DNA of 64,000 nucleotides, taken from Cytobacillus oceanisediminis 2691 (GTDB lineage Bacteria > Bacillota > Bacilli > Bacillales > Cytobacillaceae). The notes under the pieces were generated by a model. That model made no database searches. It was given only the letters and a program-made list of their open reading frames with translations, and had not been told where the DNA came from. Shown here piece after piece: positions 16,659-23,889 of the stretch. The position numbers were made by a program, and so were the translations under genes. The DNA is taken from NCBI RefSeq assembly GCF_000294775.2, contig NZ_CP015506.1:657501-721500 (forward strand), written 5' to 3'. The number at the start of each line of letters is the position of its first letter. Position 1 is the first letter of the stretch.

Positions 16659-16934
16659 ATGACAAAAGTTCAGCTTGAGCTTTATACAAGACCTACATGA
16701 ACAGACTGCCAGGCGGGGAAAGAGTTTCTTTCCCAAAATAAAATATCCTATATTGAATACAATTTAACAAAACAACCGCATAAAGAGGAAGATCTAATTA
16801 AAATTACGGGTACTAGAATTGTTCCAGCTTTTGTGTTTAAAAATAAATCCTTATTAGGTTGGATGAGTAAGCCTAAGGTCCTTATTGGGTTTGAACAAAA
16901 TATAGGTGAAATAAAGAAGATACTAAAAATATAA
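16659..16934 (+). CDS. Glutaredoxin-like protein with in-frame UGA, candidate selenoprotein
   Basis: From ATG 16659 (AAAGGAGAAG upstream) a 91-codon frame ends at TAA 16932 with a single in-frame TGA at 16698-16700. The context is YTRPT-UGA-TDCQAGKEF: the UGA stands at the first Cys of the CxxC redox motif of glutaredoxin-type proteins, where families have YTRPTCxxC. Downstream the fold is complete, with IKITGTRIVPAFVFKNKSLLGW including the cis-Pro strand. A perfect 8-bp hairpin begins 15 bases after the UGA. I read it as Sec-x-x-Cys, a known arrangement in thiol-redox selenoproteins. The alternative is a nonsense mutation in a Cys codon. It lies 23 bases after the His-rich copper gene, so it is probably in its operon. 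Confidence 0.75.
16716..16734 (+). promoter_or_regulatory. Candidate bacterial SECIS hairpin
   Basis: GGGAAAGA (16716-16723) and TCTTTCCC (16727-16734) pair perfectly around the loop GTT. The loop begins 23 bases after the UGA and its first base is G, as expected for SelB-recognised bacterial SECIS elements. Confidence 0.65.
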
Positions 16935-16990
16935 AATTAGATATTTCCTGCAGCTAGATACTGAGGAAGTTATACTTTTAACCATTTATT

Positions 16991-17007
16991 ATACCCTCCG
17001 TTGGTAG
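16991..17007. promoter_or_regulatory. CsoR-type operator upstream of the reductase-like gene
   Basis: ATACCCTCCGTTGGTAG, 32 bases before the next start, is a slightly degenerate member of the five-site set. It extends the copper regulon to the siroheme-reductase-like gene. Confidence 0.55.
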
Positions 17008-17039
17008 GGTAAATAAAGGAGTGTAAAGGGGAGAAAAAA

Positions 17040-17657
17040 ATGGAGAATGATTCAAAAAAAATAAAACTAGCTATAAACGGAGGAATTGGATTTGGTGCAA
17101 AACTCTCCTCTAAACAACTATTGATGATTTCAAAGTATATGGATGAAGATGAAGAACTTGAGCTAACAACTTTTCAACAACTCTATATAGAGATACCAGA
17201 AAATAAAAAGGAAGAGATTATAGCGGAATTCCAGCATGTCGGGTTAGCATGTTATCCAGTTGGATCCTTTATTAAAAGCTTAAGGACCTGTAATTTTTGC
17301 AAAGGGGAAGAGGAAGAGGGAATGCCAGTAGCAAAAGAGATAAATCGCCGTATAGCCGGCAAGCCTGTTCCCTTTACATTAAAGGTTGCGTATACTGGCT
17401 GCCCTATTGGCTGCGGTGAGCCCCTGTTAAGCGATATAGGTATTATGAAAATTAGAGAGCATTACAATTTATATGTTGGAGGCAAAGCAAAAGGCAAAGA
17501 CGCTGAGGTTGGTTCCTTGTTGGTGGAGAATCTTACGCCAGAAGAACTGTACGCTGTTGTAGAAAAGATTATATCTGTCTACTCACAAATGGGGAAAAAG
17601 CGGGAGACATTCTATAAATTTTTGAAACGGATTGGCAGAGGTCAATTAATCAGTTAA
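17040..17657 (+). CDS. Nitrite/sulfite reductase-like protein, single-module
   Basis: 205 residues. The N-terminal half (LSSKQLLMISKYMDEDEELELTTFQQLYIEI) is the ferredoxin-like half-domain of siroheme reductases, and the second half has TCNFCKG and TGCPIGCGE, the four-Cys pattern for a siroheme-4Fe4S centre. At this length it is one half-module, not a full 500-residue reductase. Function is unknown. A CsoR-type operator and its position after the glutaredoxin gene suggest a role in copper or thiol stress (inference). Confidence 0.75.
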   Translation: MENDSKKIKLAINGGIGFGAKLSSKQLLMISKYMDEDEELELTTFQQLYIEIPENKKEEIIAEFQHVGLACYPVGSFIKSLRTCNFCKGEEEEGMPVAKEINRRIAGKPVPFTLKVAYTGCPIGCGEPLLSDIGIMKIREHYNLYVGGKAKGKDAEVGSLLVENLTPEELYAVVEKIISVYSQMGKKRETFYKFLKRIGRGQLIS

Positions 17658-17715
17658 TAAAAACTGAAATATAGCTGTCAATTAACCTAACAGGAATTTT
17701 CATTCAATCTCTATA

Positions 17716-17946
17716 GTGATGAAAGATCAAAAGTATCCTGCTTTTGCTCAAGATGGAATTTCTTTTGGAGAAGAGTACCCCTTTGTATTTCAATTAAGTT
17801 CTAATGAAAAGGCCTATTTTAACATTGCAGACAGTTATATCAAGAAAAACATGACTGGATTGTGTCCTGTGATTTTTATTAGCCCTTTTTTAGTTAAAAA
17901 GAAAGCCATCTGTATTAAATACAGGCGGCTTTCTGTCAGCTATTAA
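17716..17946 (+). other. Unrecognised frame, probably a gene remnant
   Basis: A 76-codon frame (MKDQKYPAFAQDGISFGEEYPFVFQLSSNEKAYFNIADSY...) has protein-like composition at its N-terminal side but no ribosome site. It runs through the terminator hairpin at 17901-17933, so its end is an artefact. It may be a fragment of a lost gene. Confidence 0.3.
17901..17933 (-). terminator. Terminator of the MerR-family regulator gene
   Basis: GAAAGCC..CTGTAT pairs with ATACAG..GGCTTTC. On the minus strand a CTTTTTAAC run follows. It begins 2 bases after the regulator's stop. Confidence 0.82.
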
Positions 17947-18346
17947 TCTCTATTTTATCTTCTTTATGAATATCTTCCGTTCCGGCTTCCAGTGCAGTCT
18001 TGTAGTATAGGCATTTATGCTCGATGACTTCCATTGTTTTTCTTAGTTCTTCCATTTGTGCTTCTACATTTGCTCTTCGCTCCAGAAACATGTCATATCT
18101 TTGCTGCAGTGTGGCATCCCCTTCAGAACACCAATCAATGAAATTTTTTATCTCCTTAATAGGCATCCCGGTGGCTTTCAGGCATTCTATTACTTTTAGA
18201 GCGCTAAGGTCGGATTCTTTAAACAAGCGGTTTCCGCTGGGGGTACGTCCTACAAAAGGCATCAGACCTTCCTTATCATAGTAGCGGAGGGTATATACTG
18301 TCAGATTCAATTCCTTTGCCACTTCACTGATCGTGTATGTCTTCAT
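17936..18346 (-). CDS. MerR-family regulator, AdhR-like
   Basis: 136 residues: an N-terminal winged helix (YTISEVAKELNLTVYTLRYYDKEGLMPFVGRTPSGNRLF), then the long dimerisation helix. There is a Cys near FIDWCSEGD and another in EHKCLYY. It is divergent from a zinc alcohol dehydrogenase, the arrangement of B. subtilis adhR-adhA, where AdhR senses reactive carbonyls through a Cys. Two identical palindromes in the shared intergenic region are likely its binding sites. Confidence 0.87.
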   Translation of the reverse strand: MKTYTISEVAKELNLTVYTLRYYDKEGLMPFVGRTPSGNRLFKESDLSALKVIECLKATGMPIKEIKNFIDWCSEGDATLQQRYDMFLERRANVEAQMEELRKTMEVIEHKCLYYKTALEAGTEDIHKEDKIEINS

Positions 18347-18373
18347 TACTTATCTCCTATTCTTATGGATGTA

Positions 18374-18394
18374 GACCTAGAGTTAACTATAAGG
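18374..18394. promoter_or_regulatory. First AdhR-type binding site
   Basis: GACCTAGAGTTAACTATAAGG, an imperfect palindrome centred on GTTAAC, 28 bases from the regulator start. The same sequence recurs about 102 bases away. It probably autoregulates the regulator gene. Confidence 0.6.
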
Positions 18395-18473
18395 TATGAC
18401 GTGAGATTACCATGGTATTTTGTAAATGTCAAAGTCACTTTAATGAGCATGAAAAAAATTTTAAATTTATCGC

Positions 18474-18504
18474 TTGACCTAGAGTTAACTATAAGCCTTA
18501 ACAT
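18474..18504 (+). promoter_or_regulatory. MerR-type promoter of the alcohol dehydrogenase gene
   Basis: TTGACC (-35) and TAACAT (-10) are separated by 19 bp, the over-long spacer typical of MerR-activated promoters. The spacer holds the same TAGAGTTAACTATAAG palindrome. Confidence 0.7.
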
Positions 18505-18590
18505 GGTTGTGAAAAGAGATAAATGATGGGACATAATTGAGTACTATTTTAAATCTATCATTCTCTTAAAAAATACAGGAGGTCTTATTT

Positions 18591-19631
18591 ATGATAACTG
18601 CTAAAGCGCGGGCTGTTGATGGTCCCGACAAGCCGTTTAGAGCGGCTGAAATTAAAAGGCGTGATCTGGATTTGCATGATGTTCTGATTGAAATTAAATA
18701 TGCCGGCATTTGCCACTCCGATATTCATACTGCTCACGGGGAGTGGGGGCCTGTGAACTATCCGCTCGTACCCGGGCATGAGATTGCAGGAATTGTTGCG
18801 GAAGTAGGAGCTGAGGTGACAAAGTACAAGGCAGGAGACCGGGTAGGAGTCGGATGTATGGTTGACTCCTGCGGTGAGTGTGAAAACTGCCGTAAAGGAG
18901 AAGAACAATACTGCCTCAAAGGAAATATCCAAACCTATGCGGGTGTGGACAAATACGGCGAGCCTACTCAAGGCGGCTATTCTACGCACATTGTAGTACA
19001 GGAAGAGTTCGTACTCAGAATTCCTGATAGCATTGAGCTTGATGCGGCAGCCCCGCTGCTTTGTGCGGGTATTACTACTTATTCGCCGTTAAATCATTGG
19101 GAAGCTGGGCCGGGCAAGAAAGTAGCGGTTGTCGGTATGGGCGGCCTTGGCCATGTGGCTGTCAAAATTGCACATGCCATGGGTGCAGAAGTGACAGTCC
19201 TTTCGCAAACATTGAATAAAAAAGAAGACGGCCTGAAATTCGGAGCAGATCATTACTTTGCCACAAGCGACCCGGGAACTTTCAAAAAACTTGCCGGAAC
19301 GTTTGACTTAATTATTAACACGGTAAGTGCGAAAATCGACATAGATGCTTACTTCTCACTGCTCACGCTTGACGGAACATTGGTTAACGTGGGTGCTCCT
19401 GCAGAGCCATTGTCAGTCAATGTGTTCTCACTCATCGGCCATCGCCGTTCCTTTGCGGGTTCAATGATTGGAGGCATCCGTGAGACTCAGGAAATGCTGA
19501 ATTTCTGTGCAAAACATAACATCGTTCCAAAGATTGAAGTCATTACAGCTGATCAAATAGATGATGCTTACGAACGAGTATTAGCTTCAGATGTGAAGTA
19601 TCGATTTGTAATTGATATTAGTACAATGTGA
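18591..19631 (+). CDS. Zinc-dependent NAD(P) alcohol/aldehyde dehydrogenase (AdhA/YjgB type)
   Basis: 346 residues of the medium-chain zinc dehydrogenase family. The catalytic zinc motif is [15 protein letters not shown] and [10 protein letters not shown]; the four structural zinc cysteines are in [21 protein letters not shown]; the NADP-binding glycine motif is [10 protein letters not shown]. This group reduces or oxidises aldehydes and alcohols and in Bacilli protects against formaldehyde and methylglyoxal. CAGGAGGT precedes the ATG. The gene is expressed from a MerR-type promoter and ends at a very strong terminator. Confidence 0.92.
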   Translation: MITAKARAVDGPDKPFRAAEIKRRDLDLHDVLIEIKYAGICHSDIHTAHGEWGPVNYPLVPGHEIAGIVAEVGAEVTKYKAGDRVGVGCMVDSCGECENCRKGEEQYCLKGNIQTYAGVDKYGEPTQGGYSTHIVVQEEFVLRIPDSIELDAAAPLLCAGITTYSPLNHWEAGPGKKVAVVGMGGLGHVAVKIAHAMGAEVTVLSQTLNKKEDGLKFGADHYFATSDPGTFKKLAGTFDLIINTVSAKIDIDAYFSLLTLDGTLVNVGAPAEPLSVNVFSLIGHRRSFAGSMIGGIRETQEMLNFCAKHNIVPKIEVITADQIDDAYERVLASDVKYRFVIDISTM

Positions 19632-19660
19632 TGTGTGAATGATAAGTTAATCATTGTAAG

Positions 19661-19698
19661 GTGTCTTGAAAGGCTGGCTTTCAAGACACTTTTTTTTC
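19661..19698 (+). terminator. Strong terminator after the dehydrogenase gene
   Basis: GTGTCTTGAAAG and CTTTCAAGACAC form a perfect 12-bp stem around GCTGG, followed by eight or more T residues. Confidence 0.95.
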
Positions 19699-19727
19699 GA
19701 ATGATCGTACAAAAAGTAGCTTATAGT

Positions 19728-19806
19728 TTTGAAGCCATTCTCCAATAATCCCCCAAACTACAGATAGATCCCATATGAATAAAGTGCTGACAAAAGCAGG
19801 TCAAAG
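19728..19806 (-). pseudogene. Degraded fragment of the ABC permease 3' end
   Basis: The stretch with CCCCCAAACTACAGATAGAT and CCATATGAATAAAGTGCTGAC closely follows 5595-5710, the 3' coding part of the ABC permease gene, with small deletions. It is non-coding now. The rest of 19807-19940 holds nothing I recognise. Confidence 0.55.
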
Positions 19807-19940
19807 TTTCGCTGTCCTTTTTTATTTATAAGTCTTTTAAATTAGATCCTAAATCTATGAAAATGAGAATCTTTTTAACGCCTATTTCAAGATCCTAACC
19901 AGTTCATCAATGAAAAATTAATCGATATTTTTAATAGGTT

Positions 19941-19979
19941 TTTACTAAAGCCTTACATATATTTAATATTCATTTAAGA
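19941..19979 (+). promoter_or_regulatory. Possible PhoP box
   Basis: Four TT-rich hexamers (TTTACT, CTTACA, TTAATA, TTAAGA) start at 19941, 19952, 19963 and 19974, an exact 11-bp spacing. PhoP boxes in Bacillus are TTAACA-like hexamers spaced in the same way. The downstream gene is a PhoX-type phosphatase. Confidence 0.5.
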
Positions 19980-20053
19980 ATAGTCTGATAACTTATGATA
20001 GTGGACACGGAAGCAAAGGATCATAAGTCATCAAATTATTTATCAGGAGGCGG

Positions 20054-21502
20054 ATGAGATTGAACAATAGCGGCATGAACAGACGGGACTTTTTAAAAGC
20101 TGGAGGAGCAGGTACGTTAGCAGTTGCTTTAGGAGCGTCGGGTGTCTATTCTTTAGGCGGCATCACAAAGACATTAGCTGCAGCACCAGGCAACAATCCA
20201 ACTAGTGGTTTTGGCGGATATGGCCCATTAGTAAAAGATCCAAACGGAATATTAGATCTTCCTAGAGGGTTCCATTACAAAATTATATCCAAAACGGGCG
20301 ATAAAATGTCAAACGGGGACCTCGTGCCTGCCATGCTAGATGGAATGGCTGCTTATAGAGGAGAGAAAAACACGACCATTCTTGTACGGAATCATGAAAA
20401 CAGCACAAATTCTCAATACCCTGTAAACGGAAAAAATCCTTGGAGCAAAGGTGCTGCAGGAGGTACAACCGCATTAGTCGTTGGTTCGAACCGAGAGGTT
20501 ATTCAGGAGTATGTGACAAGTTCTGGTACAATCCGCAACTGTGCCGGTGGCTCCACAACCTGGGGGACTTGGTTAACATGTGAAGAGACACGGGAATTGG
20601 GACATGGCTTTGTTTTTGAAGTCAACCCGCTTGATCCGGAAAACGAAATGTCGAAAACCCCAATCCGTGATATGGGTTACTTCTCTCATGAAGCCTGTGC
20701 AGTCGACCCTGCAACAGGGATATGGTATCTGACAGAAGATGCGAGCCCAAGCTTCCTTTATCGGTTTACTCCAAATGACCGTACCCAGACTCTCGGCTCC
20801 CTTCAAAAAGGAGGGAAATTGGAGGCATTGGCAATCGATGAACTTCCGGCATCTAAAGCAAGTTCGTTTGAAAAAGGACAAAAATTTGGCGTCGTGTGGA
20901 AGGAAATCAATCCAGAACGCGCACAGCAGGATGCCAAAGACAAAGGCTGTATTCAGTTTAGCCGCTTAGAAGGTGCGTTCTTTTCTGCTGGTGTGTTCTG
21001 GTTTGACGATACGAGTGCCGGGGATGGCAGCCTTGGCCGTGTTTACCGCTACTATCCTGCCACAAATACATTAGAACTTTTTTATGAATCCAATGATAAA
21101 AATGATTTGGAAATGCCAGACAATATTTGTATGAGTCCCTGGGGTGACCTTTGGATTGCTGAAGATGGCGGCGGGAATGACAGAATCATTGGCCTGACAC
21201 CTGAGGGAAAGGTTTATACCTTTGCTGAGAACACATTGAATGGCTCTGAATTTGCCGGACCGGCATTCTCCCCTGATGGAAATACGTTCTTTGTAAATAT
21301 TCAAACCCCAGGTATCACATTTGCGATTTGGGGACCATTTGCGAGGCGAAACTCTGCCCGCCAAAGGGCCATGGGACATGCTGCTCCGCCTGCCGGCCTC
21401 GGCCCGATTGTGTCCGGCAAAGTCGCATCACTTGCCGAAGAGCAAGGAATGAGCATACTGGAAGCAGCTGCATTAGAGCGTCATGGAATGCCAATTCTAT
21501 AA
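20054..21502 (+). CDS. PhoX family (DUF839) secreted phosphatase, Tat substrate
   Basis: 482 residues. The N-terminus has a twin-arginine signal (MNRRDFLKAGGAGTLAVALGASG). The body is a DUF839/PhoX beta-propeller with repeated acidic and aromatic motifs such as FVFEVNPLDPEN, WYLTEDASPSFLYRF, GVFWFDDTS and DNICMSPWGDLWIAEDGGG. PhoX enzymes are calcium-dependent extracytoplasmic phosphomonoesterases, though not every DUF839 protein has shown activity. A tatA gene follows at once. AGGAGG lies 3 bases before ATG 20054; TTG 20060 (MNNSGMNRR) is better spaced. Confidence 0.87.
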   Translation: MRLNNSGMNRRDFLKAGGAGTLAVALGASGVYSLGGITKTLAAAPGNNPTSGFGGYGPLVKDPNGILDLPRGFHYKIISKTGDKMSNGDLVPAMLDGMAAYRGEKNTTILVRNHENSTNSQYPVNGKNPWSKGAAGGTTALVVGSNREVIQEYVTSSGTIRNCAGGSTTWGTWLTCEETRELGHGFVFEVNPLDPENEMSKTPIRDMGYFSHEACAVDPATGIWYLTEDASPSFLYRFTPNDRTQTLGSLQKGGKLEALAIDELPASKASSFEKGQKFGVVWKEINPERAQQDAKDKGCIQFSRLEGAFFSAGVFWFDDTSAGDGSLGRVYRYYPATNTLELFYESNDKNDLEMPDNICMSPWGDLWIAEDGGGNDRIIGLTPEGKVYTFAENTLNGSEFAGPAFSPDGNTFFVNIQTPGITFAIWGPFARRNSARQRAMGHAAPPAGLGPIVSGKVASLAEEQGMSILEAAALERHGMPIL

Positions 21503-21574
21503 GTGCTAAATTTATATGAGTTTTAATGGGAATTCTCTGGAGGATAATAGCCATCCAGATTACGGAGGTGCAGG

Positions 21575-21811
21575 ATGCTGCAGAATATCGGGATACCCGG
21601 GCTCATTTTAATCCTGGTGATTGCGTTAATTATATTTGGACCTTCAAAGCTTCCGGAAATTGGACGAGCTTTTGGCAATACGTTGAAGGAATTCAAGAAA
21701 GCGACCCGTGACTTAGCAAATGGTGCTGAAGAGAATGAAGAAACGAAAAATGTGAAAGAGAAAGCCCATCTAAAGGCAATAGAGACAAAGGAAAGTAAGA
21801 CTGTGAATTAA
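21575..21811 (+). CDS. tatA: Twin-arginine translocase subunit TatA
   Basis: 78 residues: a short periplasmic end, one membrane helix ([14 protein letters not shown]), the [24 protein letters not shown] hinge and amphipathic helix, and a charged tail. It multimerises to form the Tat pore. The pairing with the Tat-dependent phosphatase 72 bases upstream parallels phoD-tatAd of B. subtilis, but no tatC follows here, so TatC must be encoded elsewhere. ACGGAGGTG ribosome site. Confidence 0.93.
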   Translation: MLQNIGIPGLILILVIALIIFGPSKLPEIGRAFGNTLKEFKKATRDLANGAEENEETKNVKEKAHLKAIETKESKTVN

Positions 21812-21848
21812 AGCCTGCTTTTTACCGGAATTCTCGCTTTTTTTAAAG

Positions 21849-21885
21849 AACAGGGAGGGGGATAGAGACAATTTCTCTCCCTGTT
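21849..21885 (+). terminator. Terminator after tatA
   Basis: AACAGGGAG and CTCCCTGTT pair around a 19-base loop. Confidence 0.7.
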
Positions 21886-21940
21886 TATCAAATGAATTGA
21901 AAAATTTCAACCTGTGTCCAATAGAAAGGGTGTTCTTTTA

Positions 21941-22093
21941 ATGACTGCCACTAGTCCACTCAAATTAAAAGAAGAAAGCAAGGAGACTTCCGTAAAAGAG
22001 ATTCATTGCAATAAGTGCTTCACCTGCCGTCTTTGTTCCAAAACAGGAAAGAATATAGCAAAAGTGATGGAGGCTGTCCCTGAAGATCGTTAA
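21941..22093 (+). CDS. Small Cys-rich protein
   Basis: A 50-residue frame too short for usual gene finders. Its core is HCNKCFTCRLCSKTG, with four Cys in a CxxCxxCxxC spacing that could hold Zn, Cu or an Fe-S cluster. The ribosome site is weak (AAAGGG, 12 bases upstream). A hairpin with GGCTGTCC/GGACAGCC overlaps its end. It may belong to the phoX-tatA surroundings or stand alone. The tight Cys spacing argues that it is real. Confidence 0.5.
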   Translation: MTATSPLKLKEESKETSVKEIHCNKCFTCRLCSKTGKNIAKVMEAVPEDR

Positions 22094-22130
22094 GTTACGG
22101 TCTTTTATGGACAGCCTTTAATTTTTTTTA
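22071..22130 (+). terminator. Long-loop terminator hairpin
   Basis: AGGCTGTCC (22071-22079) and GGACAGCCT (22109-22117), then a T-rich run. The left arm lies inside the Cys-rich frame. Confidence 0.55.
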
Positions 22131-22224
22131 AAACCTATACGATATAGAACCAAAATCATTTGAATATTCGATGGAGAACCAATAGTTGTTTTCGGGCCTG
22201 TACGAAAGATAGAAAAGGCAGGAC

Positions 22225-22377
22225 TTATTCAACTTCCCTTAGTCCCTTCCCTTCAAGTATCATTTGACCTGCCTTCTTCACAAATCCATATACGCCAGGA
22301 ACAACTTTTACATTGGCAATCAGAGAGTTCGACATACTCTTGAAGGTGCGATTTAATGTCCATAACAGAATGGCCAT
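22225..22377 (-). CDS. Small unknown protein, possibly a gene remnant
   Basis: A 50-codon minus-strand frame (MAILLWTLNRTFKSMSNSL...KKAGQMILEGKGLREVE) with AGAGG near the start. The same frame continues in protein-like fashion for about 16 codons upstream of the ATG, so it may be the C-terminal piece of a longer lost gene. No family recognised. Confidence 0.35.
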   Translation of the reverse strand: MAILLWTLNRTFKSMSNSLIANVKVVPGVYGFVKKAGQMILEGKGLREVE

Positions 22378-22470
22378 TGCGGCCTCTTTCCTTTGTTCGA
22401 ACCAGAATGAGAAACAAGTACTAAGAGGGGATTATGCGGGTGTAATATTATCTTAAATAGTTCTTATATT

Positions 22471-22512
22471 GGGCGCTGCCGTGAAGGCGGCTTTTCTTTT
22501 GGACTAATGAAT
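22471..22512 (+). repeat. Intergenic element, hairpin half
   Basis: GCGCTGCC...GGCGGC hairpin with TTTTCTTTT, then GGACTAATGAATA, a poor palindrome. It precedes the next operon. Confidence 0.6.
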
Positions 22513-22588
22513 ATAAAAATTGAAAAATATGGAACCCTCGACAATGAAATTCGTAATAGTAATAAAGAAATGTATAAGGGGGGATTAC

Positions 22589-22771
22589 ATGGTCTGGTTA
22601 CTCATGCTTCCAGTGGTTATCTGGTTTATTTTATTTTTGCGAAAAAAGGTCTCATTTAAATTTGGTTTATCTCCAAAATCATTAGATATAAAGCCGATTA
22701 AAGGGTTAAAAAAGCTAAGTGATCACCTGGAGAGATCTCTTAGTAAAACTTATATGGGGAACGTAGAATAG
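22589..22771 (+). CDS. Small membrane protein partnered with the Cys-rich-tail protein
   Basis: A 60-residue protein with one N-terminal membrane helix (MVWLLMLPVVIWFILFL) and a basic cytoplasmic tail. ATG 22589 is fixed by AGGGGGG 6 bases upstream, while the longer frame from 22520 has no ribosome site. Seven bases separate it from the next gene, so the two form an operon. Unknown family. Confidence 0.6.
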   Translation: MVWLLMLPVVIWFILFLRKKVSFKFGLSPKSLDIKPIKGLKKLSDHLERSLSKTYMGNVE

Positions 22772-22777
22772 AGGGTA

Positions 22778-23476
22778 ATGAAAGAAATTAAACTAAAAGA
22801 AAATGAGTACAGCTGGCGTTTGCTGGATTTAAAACGCTACTTTATTTTGACTTCTCTTTTAAAAGAGTCCCCTATGTTCAGCGAAAAGGTTGATGATTTG
22901 TGGCATCAGATGCTCATGTTTACCCGTGAATATGATGATTTTTCAAAAGAATATTTAGGAAGCACTCTTCATCATAGTCCGAATCTAAAAAAGTCGCCTG
23001 AACCTGATTTACGCGGATTTTTTGATTGGGTGTATGGTGAGCTCTTTTTCATAAGAAATGAAAATATCCATCTTTATAAGGGATTTTACAGATTCCCTGT
23101 ACCTCCAAATATAATTGATGAGTTTAAACGTTTGCCGGAAAATGAACTAATAGAGCTCTATTTTAAGAGTGATAGCAAGTATATGGCTACTGTGATCTCA
23201 CTTATTTCTGCCATGAAAAAAACAGCAAAGAAAGTAAAAAATTACGAAAAAAGCGCTATACAAGAAATGATGAGAAAAAGAAAAAATCAGCAAAATTATA
23301 ACGCAATGCTTGTTCCTTTTTTATCTGTGTCCTATTTTCATTATGATGATTTTTCCAGTTACATGAAAATCAGCAGCAAGCTTTTATCAAGCAGTACAAG
23401 CTGCGGGTCGGGCAGCTCCTGCAGTTCCTGCTCATCCTGCAGTTCCTGTTCAAGCTGCGGCGGGGGCGGAGATTAA
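22778..23476 (+). CDS. DUF1399/GRDP-like protein with Ser-Cys-Gly-rich tail
   Basis: 232 residues. The N-terminal half contains VDDLWHQMLMFTREYDDFSKEYLGSTLHHSP, resembling the VDxxWHxHxxxxxxY segment of glycine-rich-domain (DUF1399-type) proteins. The last 35 residues are a low-complexity tail with repeated SSC units and a GGGGD end, holding seven Cys. Similar Cys/Gly tails occur on bacterial proteins with a preceding membrane partner, as here. Role unknown: surface anchoring, metal binding or cross-linking are possibilities. Confidence 0.65.
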   Translation: MKEIKLKENEYSWRLLDLKRYFILTSLLKESPMFSEKVDDLWHQMLMFTREYDDFSKEYLGSTLHHSPNLKKSPEPDLRGFFDWVYGELFFIRNENIHLYKGFYRFPVPPNIIDEFKRLPENELIELYFKSDSKYMATVISLISAMKKTAKKVKNYEKSAIQEMMRKRKNQQNYNAMLVPFLSVSYFHYDDFSSYMKISSKLLSSSTSCGSGSSCSSCSSCSSCSSCGGGGD

Positions 23477-23484
23477 TAAAAAGA

Positions 23485-23543
23485 GAGCCGAGCTGGTCGA
23501 AAGGTCAAGCCCGGCTCAGCTGCCGGTAAAACATTGACTGGGG
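23485..23543. pseudogene. 60-bp fragment copied from the 3D-domain protein gene
   Basis: GAGCTGGTCGAAAGGTCAAG through GCCGGTAAAACATTGACTG matches 25327-25386 inside the secreted 3D-domain protein gene, with a few substitutions and one deletion. It is non-coding here. It can also fold as a GC-rich hairpin. Confidence 0.55.
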
Positions 23544-23574
23544 GAACATCGCTCACACAAATGAGGGGGAAAAC

Positions 23575-23793
23575 TTATTTATCCTGAGCAAGCTCTTTTC
23601 TATTGGGAGCAAGTGGCGGCTGTTCAAACCACTTGTTTTTCGCCATGATACCGAACCATTTTCTGGTGATTCCCAATGTCTTTAGATTGGCTTCTTCATA
23701 AGCTAAGGCCAAGTCTGTTCGCTTGGATTCGGCTAGGCCTGTTCCGTAATATCCTTGAGCAGTTTGAGCCAGAAAACCCATATGGTACAACAT
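23575..23793 (-). pseudogene. DUF3231 family, C-terminal fragment
   Basis: 72 codons ending NKWFEQPPLAPNRKELAQDK match the C-terminus of DUF3231 proteins, including the intact copy at 41383-42411 that ends KGWFEQPPAAADRDKLS. The N-terminal three quarters are missing and the 5' end abuts the ArsR promoter, so this is a truncated pseudogene. Confidence 0.75.
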
Positions 23794-23830
23794 TGGTGCT
23801 TACCGTCGAGTTTGATACGGCATCACCATT

Positions 23831-23889
23831 ACGCAACCCTTAAGTTGCTTGTGTTGACAAGTAACCGCAAGGTTGCTTATAATCGAAAT
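23831..23889 (+). promoter_or_regulatory. Promoter-operator of the ArsR-type gene, probably leaderless
   Basis: TTGACA (23854-23859) and TATAAT (23878-23883) with 18-bp spacing. The ATG begins 6 bases after the -10, so transcription probably starts at or next to the A of ATG. Inverted repeats GCAACC..GTTGC and GTAACC..GGTTGC overlap the promoter and look like repressor sites. Confidence 0.72.
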
